Of a stretch of DNA of 64,000 nucleotides, positions 11,980-24,490 are shown piece after piece. A program made the position numbers and the translations under genes. Below the pieces are notes generated by a model. The model worked only from the letters and a program-made list of their open reading frames with translations, was not told the origin of the DNA and searched no databases. The stretch comes from Ehretia macrophylla (lineage: Eukaryota; Streptophyta; Magnoliopsida; Boraginales; Ehretiaceae): assembly GCA_037974665.1 (NCBI GenBank), contig CM075768.1:60158316-60222315 (forward strand), given 5' to 3'. The first letter of the stretch is position 1. Each line of letters starts with the position of its first letter.

Positions 11980-12599
11980 CGTGAAAAATAACTTACCGTC
12001 AAGATAGATGCAATCTATCAAATAACATAATGTCAAACAAAACACGTTTTACCGTTTTAAATGGCAAAGTACAACTTCCCAGCCCAGTCATCCCATCCGT
12101 TAGTACAAAAAACTTTTTCAAAACTCACTTCCCCAAAACTCAACCTACAGCCGCCTATTTTCCTTACTGTTTAAATATTTACACAATCCTACAGTGTCAC
12201 ATCGGATCTAATCCCTCAAGATTGATGTCTTTGGCAACACACACCATCTTCCACCTAACCTAACTCCACCACCCATACAATCTGTAAAGGTCAAAACAGC
12301 TCATTTCCATCTTAGATTACCTATTTGTTTTCTCTCACAGCCCCTTCTAACCTAGAAGATCACAACAGAAGCAGCTGAAGCAAGAATGAGTCAATCCGAC
12401 AAACTATGAGTCAATCTGTAATTGTTTTATTGTCAAATTTTATTTTTTTTGCATGCACTTTGATTAGTTCATGTATATTATTTAGTTCTACATTACAAAA
12501 GAAAAAAGTTTATTTTATGATATTACTCGTTACCCAGACGTTGATTAGGTTATCATTGTTTTATTCAACTTTAAACATTTGGTATTTTGCTTGCATATA
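11980..12599. other. Upstream region of Ulp1-like gene A, no sure gene
   Basis: This is the original locus resuming after the gypsy insertion. It is rich in A and C with no recognisable protein. ATGAGTCAATC occurs twice within 25 bases (12387 and 12406). It may hold the promoter and a first exon of the Ulp1-like gene that follows; I could not fix either. Confidence 0.35.
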
Positions 12600-14605
12600 A
12601 TGTCGGTTGTTTCCACGTTCAAGGTCGAGGAAACAACCCAGGAGAATAACACCTACATTGATTCGTACCCCGACACCCACAACTCAAATTAAGGTTTGAT
12701 ATGAATAGTTCGATTTGTGGTTTTTACCATTTTTCCAGAAGAAAACTAGGTTGACAATATTTTACTAAATGTGAAGGGACTCAGAAAGGAATTAAAGCAA
12801 ATGAAGCAAGCTCAAAAAGTCATGGAACATGAATTGCAGAGTGCCAAAACAGTTTGGAATGACATGTCTACCATGTTGAGGCAATTCATCAGAAAATTCG
12901 ATATGAAACTTAATGTTCTTAACGTTCGCAATGGTGGAGCTGCGCACAAAAATATTGATGATGACGACTTTGGTGTGGGCAGGACCGATGGAGATGAAGT
13001 CGGTGATCAAGGTTTGGGAAATGGCAAACATCCCACTTCCTCAAATGAATTTGCTGGAAACCCACTAACAACTGTGTTTTCAGAGGATAGTTATTCTATC
13101 AATTCCCCAGAATTTCATTACCATGCTAGTGTTAAAGTTATTAAAGCAGGTTGTTCAAGGCGTCTATTTGGAAACGAAGAACGCTGCAACACTTCCAAAC
13201 AAATAAAACCAATTTACGTGAATCTGAGCAGTGACACAAGTACTGGTTTGCCAACAAACCGTTACTTAAACTATCCACAACTTCATGTGTCAATGGAACC
13301 AGGCAATTCAAAGTGTATATTTGGAAAAAATCAACAACTATGCAAAAAATCTAAACAAAAAGATGTAGTTGATGTGAATGTGAGCAGTGACACAAGCTGG
13401 ACTTTGCCAACACTTCATGAAACTCGTCCACAACGTCATTTGTTGATGGAAGATGATGACCTGCTGGATGATTATTTGTTTTCAACCGAGAAGGATCCCA
13501 TGTGAACATTTGTTATTTGTTTTGCGATTCGATTAAGTTAGTTATAGACTGTATTAAATTAATCCAGCTATCGTGTCTGTCGTAGGGAGGTGTTTGTTGA
13601 CATGGATATTTACTACATAACACGTCACCAAATGCTCGAACTGAAGTCTAACGCATGCTTATCGTCTGCTGTGAGTGTATAACAAAAAATGTAACATTAA
13701 TATGAACACTTTCTTACTAACTGTTTTCCTTGTCATATACAGATAATCGATTGCTACGTGTTTAAGCTAACAGATGAGGCCCGACGGTTTGAATGCGACA
13801 TGCCTAATTGGTATCTACCCTCGTCTTTTACGATATGTTTAGAATTGTGAAACGTAAGAAATTAAAGTCAATTCCTCTACATATTACGATGCATAGAATA
13901 ATATAAAAACACATTTTATGTAATGCAGCAACACATTTTGGTTGGCTTCCAAGGAAAGCCCATTGATGTGCAAAGTTGCATAAAATTTTATTGGAGTCCA
14001 ACAAAGTTCACACGTACACTGGCGGATTGCAATAAGATATTTAACTGTATTTATGTGGATGTTAGTTTGCCATAGAGTTTGGTTAAGAATATAATTAAAC
14101 GCACATTTTTTTTGCATATATTTGTACCCATAAATATCAACAATGTTCATTGGTATCTTTGCATATTCGACCTTGTATCGAATGAGATACTGCTATGTGA
14201 TGCTGCCCTAACCTTTGATCAAGGGCCTATGATAGCACAAATTTACAAGCTGCTATTATTATTTCTCAACTATAAGTTGTTAGTTTGATATCATGTTAAA
14301 ATTTAGTTGACTAACCAATCCCTGATTTGTAGGTGGTTTTCCTTGACAAGTTGTTCTAAGGAGCGGATCTAACCATATACGCAAACATGCAAAATGTTAC
14401 AACCTTTATGGTGCGGACGCCTCCTTGGGTACCCATACAAGTCGGTAGCTACGACTGTGGTGTGTATGTTTGTTCCATGATGAAAAACCCTGAAAAGTAT
14501 GAAGGTTGGTTGATGAAGGAATCTGAGGGTAAGCGGAAGCAGTTAGCCCGTGAAATGTGGCGACATTTGACCAACAAGGCCAATCACATGATATTTTGGT
14601 GCTGA
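12600..14605 (+). pseudogene. Ulp1-type SUMO protease gene A, N-terminal domain missing
   Basis: Exon-like pieces read in order: a short ORF at 12600, a coiled-coil and low-complexity exon at about 12771-13505 (ends D-D-L-L-D-D-Y-L-F-S), then about 13590-13668 (Y-Y-I-T-R-H-Q-M), 13742-13830 (PNWYLP), 13927-14280 and 14330-14605. Introns have GT-like starts and AG ends. The Ulp1 catalytic set is present: His in NNVHWYLC (about 14140-14163), Asp in LLCDA (about 14190-14205), Gln in VPIQVGSYDCG and Cys in that DCG (about 14430-14460). Ulp1 enzymes cut after Gly-Gly of SUMO precursors or conjugates. The N-terminal domain of the second copy is absent, and a TAG interrupts SLP-SLVKN near 14072, so it is probably not functional as it stands. 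It is convergent with gene B. Confidence 0.75.
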
Positions 14606-15628
14606 AGATATTGGTGATTTGTATGTTTTGTGTGGTTGCTTATGACTAAGGTTGACGTTTGTTATGTTTTTGGGATACAATGTTTGTGATCTTTTAATAT
14701 GAACTATGTTTTTCCATTTCTGTGTGTGATAAACATGATAACACAGTAACGAAGGAATTAAAGCAATTTTGCCAGCGCCACATGCTGCCTTTTAAGGATG
14801 CGTGTAAATATGTATTTTCATTTTATATGTATAATTTAATATTTTGCATACCTAATTTGCTTGCATTGTCGTTGTTATTACTTATAGTATTTTAACATGT
14901 TTATTGAACTAGAGTTTGAATGGACAAACATGTTACATAATTGTACCAGACTTTGGATAAAGACACATTAAATTACTGCGTACACACTTACACTTAGTAA
15001 TTTATATATATATAACTTTATACTTTTATTACATGAAATTAACAGAATCTTACATATAAGGAAGGGTTAACAATAGCAACTAGCTTTTTTGGGACTTGTA
15101 CTAAAAGAACACCCAAAGTTATGACGAAATGCTTCGAAACTTTTATTGTCGTGACTCTAGTAAAGCAAAAATTAATATTGGTATGTTTCATAACTGGAAA
15201 TATAAAATCTACTACTAAAAGATCCCCCGAAGTTAACAAAAAATGGTTAAGCACTACTTACATAACCCTAGACAGCACAAATACATATAATAGTATCACT
15301 AAATTGAGTACACATGTTATCACAAAATGATGGTAAACCTACTGGAACAATGCATAACCCTACCTTGAACAATTACAAGAATAACATATTTCGAATGTCC
15401 ATTACGTAAAATATGTATTACGTCTACTTAGAGAAATACCAGTGTTGGCAAAAAAAAACAATGCTTCCTAGCTGCTTCAAACGATAACCATATGCCCAAC
15501 ACAAAAAGCCAAAAGTTAATGTTATAAGTTACCACAATGGCAATGTGACAACAACAGATGCTACCCTTTGCAAAAACTAATTAGTAATAATAGACAATGA
15601 ATAGATGAGAAAAAAAACCAATCCGAAG
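14606..15628. other. Region between convergent Ulp1-like genes
   Basis: About 1 kb of AT-rich sequence lies between the two convergent gene ends. It should hold both 3' untranslated regions. Short ORFs on either strand resemble nothing. I see no repeat or RNA gene. Confidence 0.5.
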
Positions 15629-18543
15629 TTAACTACAATTGAAATTGAGAGGATTTCGGTTGTTGCATGCATGACGCCATAACTTTAACGCGAGCTGCGT
15701 ACGTTCATGCTCGGATCTTGCATCATTCAACCAACCAACGTTTTCCTAATTTTCCATCATCAAGCATACGTACAAACCACAATCAGTACCGTTATGTTGT
15801 GTCGGAACCCATTTAGGACTGCAATATTTGTAATCTTGCACACTCCTCATGGTTCTATATGTTGCGGCTTCTGCTTCATTTAAAAACTCATCCAGGAACT
15901 GAATCTACAATTATAGACAAATGTCAGTTTACCGAGTCATAAGCCAAGTAAAATAAAATGCATGGATCTGTTGTAACCAAGGAATGCATGGACAAACTGA
16001 ACCAAACGATTGGACTCTACCAGCTCTTTTACTCGACTAGTTATGCGTCTCCTTGACTTGGCTTTGTCTGACGTGTCACAAATTTTCACTGAACAACTGC
16101 TAAAGTCAACTATGCATAACAACCAATGTATATTTTCGAAATTAAAAGGCAAGAAAATCTGCAATATGAAATGCAAAGCTTCAATACACAAATAAGCAAC
16201 CTAAATACTGAATAAATGGGTACATAACTACAACAGATCTACCTCTTTACAATCGGCTAGATTTCCAGTGAATCTATTTGGACCCCAAAAATTCCTTTTG
16301 CATGCTTCGGAACTAAATGAGTCCCTTGTAAGTAATTGTTGTTGCAAGTAATTAAAATGCCAATAAATTTAATATTGTAAGGTACTTGAATTATATGTAT
16401 ACATACTAACGTAATTAGTATTATACTTACCGAAAAAAGAGTCGGCATATACCATCTGGGCATTTTAGGATCCATTGCCCTCACACCCAAAGTCAGTTGC
16501 CAAGCGAAAGTGTCAATTATCTTAAGTCATATACCCAAATGTCAAAGATTAGATTTTTCATTTCTATACAACACAAAACATACTCAACACGATTACTTAT
16601 ATGACACTCACAGAAGCTGAAATTTGCCGATCTGGTAGTAGTTCCTGCATGTCATGCCTCGTTAGATTGTAGAGCTTAGTGGACACTACTAATTCACTGC
16701 AGCACAAGTAATCAAACAAAATTAACCTAACATACATCACTTTTTTTTAAAAAAAAACACTAAAAGGGTAAAAAACTAACTTACTAAACATCTGCATATG
16801 TAGAAAACAAATAATTTGCCAATAGATCATCCGAAGTCACCAGTATGCTCGCAAGTTGTCTAGAAATAGTTACACCAATGTTTGGGCACCTCGTCCCCGC
16901 TAGAGATATCATCTGCCTATGCATGTGCACATTTCTTCTGCTTTTTATTGCCCTTCTTCTTGCTTTTTTTCTTGCCCCCCCTCTTATTATAACGCTCTTC
17001 ATCAGAACACACAACATATTGTTCATTCTTATGTACACAATCTCGACTCTCATGATTTCTCTGTCCTCCGTCTCTCCAAATTATAATCTCCTTACCCTCG
17101 CCGACTATACATCTATCTTCACTCTTGTTTTCTTCTTTTACAACTTCATCTCCACCCTCTGAATTTCTCCCTGCACTGTATCTACCATTATCATTCATCC
17201 CTGCATCGTATGCACCCTCTTCATTCCTGTCCGTATTACTTTCGCCTAATATCACTAGTAGCTGCTTAAACAAAGCCTTTAACTCATTGATTCCACGTGT
17301 ATTTTCCCTTGTGGCATCCTTAAGATCCATAACTTCAGACTTCATCTCTTCATATTTCCTCTCTAGGTTACTCATACAACTTTTGATTTCCTCCACATCT
17401 CTTCAAAGTTTCGTAGCCTTATCCGATGTCTGCTCCTTTGGTTGCCTTGTACTCTCAAACACAACGCAACCATTGGGGTCTGTGTATCCTCTATTTACTT
17501 GGTACCTGCTCATCCTTTTGCTCACATGATCGTCCGTCCAATACTTGATGCAAGGTCTATCATCGTGAGGAGGGTACAACTGCTCACGTGGGTACACGTG
17601 CTCAAAAAAGAAAATCTACAAAGACAAAGATATTTGTCGGTCAACTATTGATTAATCGGAATTGTCGCGACAATCTAAATGATATGCAATTAGAAAACTT
17701 GGCTTACCATAAAAAAGAACAAACATCCGCTCACGTATTTCCTCCCCTTGTGCTTCCAATGATGGACTCTATTTCGCAATGAATACAAAATGATTTTAGC
17801 CCAGTTATAACCTCCGATTGCATCGGTATCCTTCACTATGTGTAACATTTCCAGTTTAACTGCATGATTTACTATAGGACACAATAAATATCCAATCACA
17901 TATATGCAGTAGAGGGCTTTGAACTCCGGCCCATGACTTTTGCATTTATCCATTTCAGCAAATAGTTCTTTCAAAGGAATTGCATTCTCCTCCACTGTGA
18001 ATAACTTCTCAATATTTTCAATCTCACTGTGTATACCATCTGTTGGTACGTTCAGTCCTCTATTAGGAAGGCCTAGTACGCGTTCGACATCAACTGTTGT
18101 CACATCAATCTTCATGCCATGCACATTTAATGTCATCAACACCGGATCAAAATTATCAATAATCCATCGGCACAGTTGGTGCTTCAAGGTAGTACAGCGA
18201 AGGTGAAGAATACCACCAAATCCAATGCTTTCTACAGTTGCTCTTTGTTCTGGTGTTAGCTTTTCATTCAACTCCACTATCTTAGTCAAAGAGAGTTGGG
18301 TTTGAACGGTCTTCTGCAATAATGTGTTATATTTAATGAAGTCCTTATTGCTTCAAGGAATATCGACAACATATGATCATAAAAAGAAAAATAATTGGTA
18401 AAGCGCGAACTATAAAACTTCAATTATGTTGTTACCTTTTCACCATTCATTTTTTCCAACTTTTTCTTTTTCATGTTGTAAGAATTAGAGCTTTTCTGTG
18501 CCTTCTTAGTAAACACTTTTGATCCCCTGGGAGGCTTCTCCAT
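15629..18543 (-). pseudogene. Ulp1-type SUMO protease gene B with N-terminal LRCT domain
   Basis: A multi-exon gene read from 18543 down. Exon 1 is 18436-18543 (36 codons, lysine-rich). Exon 2 is 17708-18313 (202 codons: GFGGILHLRC, RWIIDNFDP, TLNVHG, VLGLPNRG), a domain usual in plant transposon-linked Ulp1 proteins. Exon 3 is 16785-17600 (coiled coil, Lys-rich tract). Then 16612-16696, 16431-16520, about 16243-16344, about 15975-16164 and 15629-15904. The phases I could test agree. The catalytic set is His in ENIHW, Asp in VKICD, Gln and Cys in PTQHNGTDCG. Damage: TGA at 17402-17404, a frameshift in exon 3 probably at the C run near 16974-16982, and TAG at 15746-15748 shortly after the catalytic Cys. 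It keeps more of the ancestral protein than gene A. Confidence 0.8.
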
Positions 18544-20475
18544 TCTCTGTGAAACCCTTCTCTTACTTCTTTAGTCATTTTTCCTCTGGATTAGCTAGTT
18601 TAAACTGTTGAATTCTCCAATTCCTTCAATTGTGAAAAATAAAGGAAAAACAACTCTTCAATATACATAAATTATCAGTATTAACAACTTTGGAATACAT
18701 AAAACACCACATGCTCAACTCACACAAAATATGTATAGGCTGAGGTGGGCCTCGTCAAATTTGTTGATGCTGATCTTTTCCTTTTGTTGCCACTGTTTTC
18801 TCTTCGCGTGTCTTTACCTAAATCTTTGGCTCGCATTGTGCGGGTCATGATTCTTATAGCACCATAACATACAAAACACAGCCATATGCTCGCACATATA
18901 CACAACCAACTATTGTAATTAATAGACCAAGATGGAAATAAACTCACATAGGTCGATAAAAGGAAAGTCATTCATGATTCATCAGATAGTCGAACAAAAA
19001 TATAATAATGCCAAACCCACTTATTACATAACAACAAACATATACAATAACGACATACCGAAACCAGCAAAAAGTTTTCCACATCGGATGTACAAAATAG
19101 TTGGTTTAAGGATACAATTACCAACAACCCAACAAAGAACAACCATATAAACACAAAAAAATTAAAAATAAAAATATAAAATGCTTTCAATATAAACAAT
19201 TATTTCACAGCTCATGTAAATACCAACTAAAACAACAAATACTTAAAATACCCAAATGCATAGAAAACTAAAATGCATTAAACAATAAATTCATATAAAA
19301 AATGTGTCACCGTCGTTGGGAACTGAAATATTGAACACTTATGAAGATTTGATCGGCCCTCGGATTCGATGATGGCTCAGGTTCAAAAACCCAACACAAG
19401 TCTTTGGTTGAGGAATTCTCCTACTCCGTTTCGAATAATACCAACTCTTGGCCAAAGAAGAAGCGTCGCCAGAGCAATTGTGAACCGTTGCTATCTCAAG
19501 TCGTCGTCTTCGCGGAGTGAAAGCTGGAAGGGAACAAATAAGGGTTAAGTACTGTACAAAGAGTAAGGTTTTATAGATTTGTTAATATTGGTCAGGGTTA
19601 TAATGGTAATTCGAGACATAATAATGATAAGGGTAATATAGTAATTGCAAACCCAATAAGTAAAATAGGACTAAAAAATATATGTTGAGTGGGTCCGAAT
19701 ATATTTAATTAATAAAAGGAATCTCACATATATTTAAGTAAAACAAAGGATAAAATGGTCATTACGTATAATAAAATTTTTTTTTTCTCTTCGCACACAT
19801 CAACAATTGAGATTCATCACAGCAAATGAAGGGATCAGATCATCTGCGGCTTTTCAACCGCAGATGTACCCAAGACCATCCCATTTTAAAGCTGCCAAAA
19901 CGACTGACATGCTGTCATGGACATGATGATTTTTTTCCTCCAAGACAGTGATGTAGATGGACAAACTTCTCCCTTTTCCATTCTATCTTTTCTTGGACAG
20001 TGGCATTCGCAATAAATATTAATAAAGGAATGTTTCAGATTATGCATATCATTAGTTTTTATCCCTCTAACCTCTAATCTGATTTGTGAAAATTTCATTT
20101 CTATATCACAATATCTTATATTACAAGCCCAATTAATTTAAATTTATGAATTTTGATACATGGAAAGTGTTAGTTAGTAGAGTTTTTATCGTTTAAATTT
20201 GTGATTATACTTTTAGTAATTTACTGTTGTGTTTTATCGAATAGTTGTAAAAAATAAAATTTCTTTTAACATATTTGTAGTCCAATTTTAACATATTGTT
20301 TGTTTGTCATTGTTTTGATTATCATATTTTTAATGTATGCATATGCTTGTTATTCAATATGATATTATTAATAAACTGACAATATAATTTTAAGGGACAA
20401 ACTTGATACAATTAACTCAATAAATACAAATACTAAAATTAAAGAGGGAATAGTTATAGCCAAAAGTTTTAATTT
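18544..20475. other. Upstream of Ulp1-like gene B; no sure gene
   Basis: On the minus strand 18720-18860 reads a basic, nuclear-signal-like peptide (KDTRREN, NKRKR) that stops at 18720 near a GTGAGT; it could be a further 5' exon. From 19270 to 19540 the minus strand looks like a leader without a convincing ORF. 19541-19790 is AT-rich and may be the end of the repeat unit that carries the SUMO and Ulp1 genes. Nothing recognisable follows to 20475 except the hairpin listed separately. Confidence 0.35.
19841..19866. repeat. Short perfect inverted repeat
   Basis: CATCTGCGG and its exact reverse complement CCGCAGATG flank an 8-base loop. It is GC-rich within AT-rich DNA. There is no T run directly after it, so I do not call it a terminator. 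It could be an end or footprint of a small transposon. Confidence 0.6.
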
Positions 20476-20482
20476 TTTTTTG

Positions 20483-20674
20483 CAAAAAAAATTCAAAACT
20501 TCTAAAATTTTGCAAACGCTTATACACCGCCACTTCTTTCAAAAAATGAAAATCTTTCTTTGCTCCTCAACTTTTACACAAAAAAAATTCAAAACTTCTA
20601 AAATTTTGCAAACGCTTATACACCCCCACTTCTTTCAAAAAATGAAAAGCTTTCTTTGCACCTCAGCTTTTACA
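20483..20674. repeat. Two-copy tandem duplication, 96-bp period
   Basis: The block starting ATTCAAAACTTCTAAAATTT at 20491 recurs at 20587. The two copies differ at only a few bases (CACCGCC/CACCCCC, AAATC/AAAGC, GCTCCTC/GCACCTC). The ORF over it is low complexity and probably not coding. Confidence 0.85.
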
Positions 20675-20984
20675 CACACTCAAAAGAGTTTCGATATAGT
20701 TTAGTGTCTTAAATTTGATAGAAGACTACAATATACTTGACATTATTAATGTTTTGGTATATATTCTACAACCTTGTTAATCATGACATAAATATGAGAT
20801 ATGTATATATTAACAAGGGAATAACATTCACCTCCGTTGAAGAAGCTTTCCCAAAAAGAAGCTAAAATAGTTAGAGAATGGGGTATATATGTCATTGAAA
20901 ATTTATTATCATTTTAGCTTTTTTTTTGGTCGACATTTTAGCCTTTATGACAATGGCAATAGTAAGAAGGAGAAATAAGAAAAA

Positions 20985-22530
20985 GGGAAAATAGTTCATA
21001 TAGTCCCCATTGTTTCCCATTTTTCTAAATCAGTCTCCATTGTTTGAACTCACTCAAACTAGTCATCAATGTTTCAAAAACAATTCCAAATTAGTCTTCT
21101 CGATATCAAATAACTAAAATACCCCTAAACCATTTAAAAACAATAAAAATAAAACCAACCCCCAAATCCTCCAGCCCCTTCCTCGATGATTCACCGGCAC
21201 CACCAACCCTTCACCCACCTTCCCTGATGACCTACCTCACCCCGCAACCCCTCTGCCGATGAACATCCACCTCCTTTGGTGGTGTTCGTTAGATTTCTAT
21301 TTGATATTGCAATTTCAGTTGTTAATTTAATTTATGGAATTGCAACTAAACCACCTTTTTGGTGGTGTTTGTTAGATTTTGTAACTGGAACATCTCAAAA
21401 AATGATTAGAGGAATGTTAGTCAAAATACATGGCTTGTCGCTGATATGTTGATGATATTGATATGAATTTTGAATATGGTGATCTGAGAAATAATCAGAG
21501 TGCTGAGTAAAAAGAGATGATCTGAGATGTAACTAGAGTGTCGAGTGGAAAAGATGTCGTTTTATAGTTTCATGTGAGTGTGATTTAGGAGAGTTTCATA
21601 TGGTCGTTATGGAGACATCTTTTGTTTCTGTCTGGGTACCCTTTTACGAAATTCAATACAGTAGGCAATATGTTCTACAGTTTCTTTTTCCTTCTTTTTG
21701 TTAACAATTTATCCTGTAGTTCCTGTGTATTTTGTTTCATTTTTCCCTCCCTTCTGAAGTCTCCACCAACTTAATAATCCAAGGAGTGAAGGGCGAAATA
21801 CGTTGACTTTATCATGATATCTATGTTACTTTGCTGGATATATTGATTGATGAGACTTACTTATTTCATTGTGGATGCTTGTATATGATACTTTAATTTG
21901 TTTCATTTTCCATTGTAGATATTGACCTTATCCGTCTTTTGCAGATCTTGCAAGACCTGTTGAATTAGGCAATGACCCCTGTTTAGCCAAAGATAATCAG
22001 GAGGATGCGAAGAAACTACAACTCCTCAAACAAAAGATTTCAAGTAATGCCTCCACCATTCCTGTTGTCTTGCAGCAAAAAATAAAAAATAAAGAGCAAG
22101 ATAAATTAAACTTCATCTTCTTTAATTTTCTTCTTATTTCTCTGTAATTTCCTTTCCTCTAAAGCTCAAAATACATTAAGGGGTCTTGTTCTCTTCATGT
22201 TGTTTATGTGAAATTGCTTGAGTCGTTATAGTGAAGTTGATTTGTGTATGAGTTTGTGTGTGTTGTATGTAAATGACTCCTTTTTTTCAGCTGCAGTGGC
22301 CATGGCAACAGCGGCGGCGGTGGTATCAGGTGAAAGAAAAGATGAATTGCTTTTATTATTGTGCCCTTATAAATAGTGTTTATTTATGTTAAATTTAATA
22401 CTATATTTAATAGTGGGGACTAATTTGGAAGTGTTTTTAAAATATTAAAGATTAATTTGGGTGAATTCAAATAATAGGAATTGATTTGAGAAAATAGGAA
22501 ACAATGGGGACTATATGAAACTATTTTTCC
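20985..22530 (+). mobile_element. Gene-capturing MULE (Pack-MULE type)
   Basis: 1546 bp bounded by inverted ends: GGGAAAATAGTTCATATAG at the left and, reversed, GGAAAAATAGTTTCATATAG at the right. Similarity runs roughly 110 bases inward (TCCCCATTGTTTCC, AATTAGTC). The flanks are an exact 9-bp duplication, TAAGAAAAA, at 20976-20984 and 22531-22539. Nine-base duplications with long TIRs are the mark of Mutator-like elements. It encodes no transposase; the interior holds exon-like host sequence. Confidence 0.85.
21945..22329 (+). pseudogene. Captured host exons, gene unknown
   Basis: Two exon-like blocks lie inside the MULE. 21945-22043 follows TTTTGCAG and precedes GTAATG; 22291-22329 follows TTTTTTTCAG and precedes GTGAAA. 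Spliced, their phases match and give an open peptide with ELGNDPCLAKDNQEDAKKLQ, then LLKQKIS and an Ala-rich AMATAAAVVS end. I do not recognise the donor gene. The upstream part (21160-21940) has CACC-rich and AT-rich stretches without a clear exon. Confidence 0.55.
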
Positions 22531-22539
22531 TAAGAAAAA

Positions 22540-23288
22540 TATAGGCTAATAGTGACAAAAGTTTTTATGTTGTAGGTTGGAAGAGAAAAAGTAAGAATTG
22601 ACGTGGCGATAGATTAAGTAATAAAGAAGAAAATAAATAATTGCTTAGCAAAAAGGCAAACAAAGGAAATTGTTAAGGAATTGAAAATCGTGAGTCGTGT
22701 TATCTTATGGAAAAAAAATAAGACTAAAGAAAAGACAGGCTAAGGCTTGTAGGCTGTCAGATGTGAAAAAAAGAATAAAGAAAGGAATACGAAGCTTGCT
22801 GTAGGTTTTGGAATAGGTTTTGGAAGCGAAGATTTGGCAAAAGAAAAATTGGGAGTCGTGTCCGATATTGAAGAAACGAAGGAAGAAATAAAATAATGAA
22901 GGTTCTGTATTGGACAAGTTATGTTGAAACGTCGAACACGCTAATATAGATAGAAATCCACTGTAATAATATTTGATCAGGGCTTATGGTGTTTTCACTA
23001 AGCTGACAGTATTTTCATGAATAGATATTTTATATTTTTATTTTTATTTTAAAAGATGATAAATATGTTTATATTTTGTCAAAGTAACACCAAATAGTGA
23101 ATTGACTGAATTCACTTGATTGCATTCGGGATATCTTGCTTTAAGAAATATTTACTCTTTTGTTTTTTTTTGTTTTTGCATTAAGAGGTTCTTCCTTTTG
23201 CGTTTTCTTAGGACTATCTCCTTACTTGTGGCTGATAGAATTCCTCGTGGCAGTTCTTTGACAACTAAAAATCGATGTTTCAATGGAT

Positions 23289-23323
<35 letters not shown>

Positions 23324-24156
23324 TTGGGTGAAAATTAAAGTACTAAGATCCGCCATCCATCTCCGTTCTTCACTGTCATTTTAGGTGGGGTTGTCCACAG
23401 TAGCCTTTCCCAAATGGGAATATATTGGAATGAATATTTTCTACTTTTTCACATTTTGTCATTCAAAGCGATATTATTATTTATGAGTCTTTTTGATTGC
23501 TTTCAACAAAAATAAGTGTAACTCAGACCTCATATTTTCTAATTTTATGTTAAAGTAGTGTAAAAAGTCCATTATGCCCTTCGTTTGTATTCTTTTTTCC
23601 TTTCTTGTCCTTTTCCCTTTTTCTCTTTCGTTTTTCTATTATTTGGATGCATCTATCGTGAAGAACCTGCAGATTCAAAGACACTTGACGGTCAACAACC
23701 ACTTCTAGATTCAAAAGACTTGAGCTTCAGCACAACAGAATGAAAGCAAAAATAAATGGAGAGTTCTATGCATTTTGTGTGGCAAAATTGCTGCTTTGTG
23801 GATAGTTGCTTGTTAAACTCTATGCTATAAACTTCTAGTATTTCTCCTAGAGAACACACAATAGCAACAAAACAAATCAAGAATGAATAGATTAAGACTC
23901 TGACAAAAACAAAATAGATAAACATCAAATGCAATCAAAACCCGAACAACAAAGAAATCAAGAGACCCTAAATAGTGGTCAAACAACCAACTCTTCTTCC
24001 CTTCTAGCTAACACGTTTTCCTCTTGTTGTAGGACTTTCTGAACCAAGTTATTCAGCTATTCTTTGAACCTTTTAGCGCGAGCTCTCGTCACTGGACCAA
24101 CTGACACTTGCACTGGATCTTGGACATTCCTAGCAGCCTTGATGTCCTCATCATCT
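22540..24156. other. AT-rich spacer, no gene seen
   Basis: This stretch holds no recognisable gene. It contains the AAT microsatellite noted separately, poly-T tracts, and short ORFs without family features. Confidence 0.5.
23289..23322. repeat. (AAT)n microsatellite
   Basis: About 11 uninterrupted AAT triplets. A short ORF through it would give a run of Asn, which I treat as noncoding. Confidence 0.9.
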
Positions 24157-24490
24157 ACTGTGGCTCAATATGAGACCAACTTCAATAGGCTGTCCCGTTA
24201 TGCACCAGAATTTGTGCAAGATCAGGAAAGGAGGACCCAGAGGTTCATTCAGGGGTTGAGGCCAGAGCTTCAGGATTCTATGGCTTTATTGGAGTTTGAT
24301 GAGTACCCTACAACTTTCAATGCAGCTTTCAGATTAGAGAAGAGGAAGTTGGATCAGGCCGGTTCCAGTCAGCCAAACAAGAGGCCGTTTCAACTGCAGG
24401 GGCAGTAGAGTTTTTACAGACCTCCAGGGCAGCAGAGTTCTTATAGACCCCAGACTCAGCAGAGATCTTATCAACCTTAGGCACAACACA
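24157..24490 (+). pseudogene. gypsy gag fragment
   Basis: The frame reads T-V-A-Q-Y-E-T-N-F, RLSRYAPEF, ERRTQRFIQGLRPE and ASR-like F-R-L-E-K-R-K, then GSSQPNKRPF. This matches the C-terminal part of the gag at 36460-36690 and at 5340-5580. Upstream the similarity stops abruptly near 24157. A TAG at 24406 follows a Gln-rich tail like that of the complete elements. No zinc knuckle, protease or polymerase follows; an LTR-like start comes directly after. Confidence 0.85.

Noticed and set aside
16845-17529. Plus-strand hydrophobic ORFs (105 and 134 codons)
   Set aside because: They are antisense shadows of exon 3 of the Ulp1-like gene B.
23692-23934. 80-residue minus-strand ORF with hydrophobic stretch
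   Set aside because: AT-rich sequence gives Leu/Phe/Ile-rich peptides by chance. No start context or homologue feature supports it.
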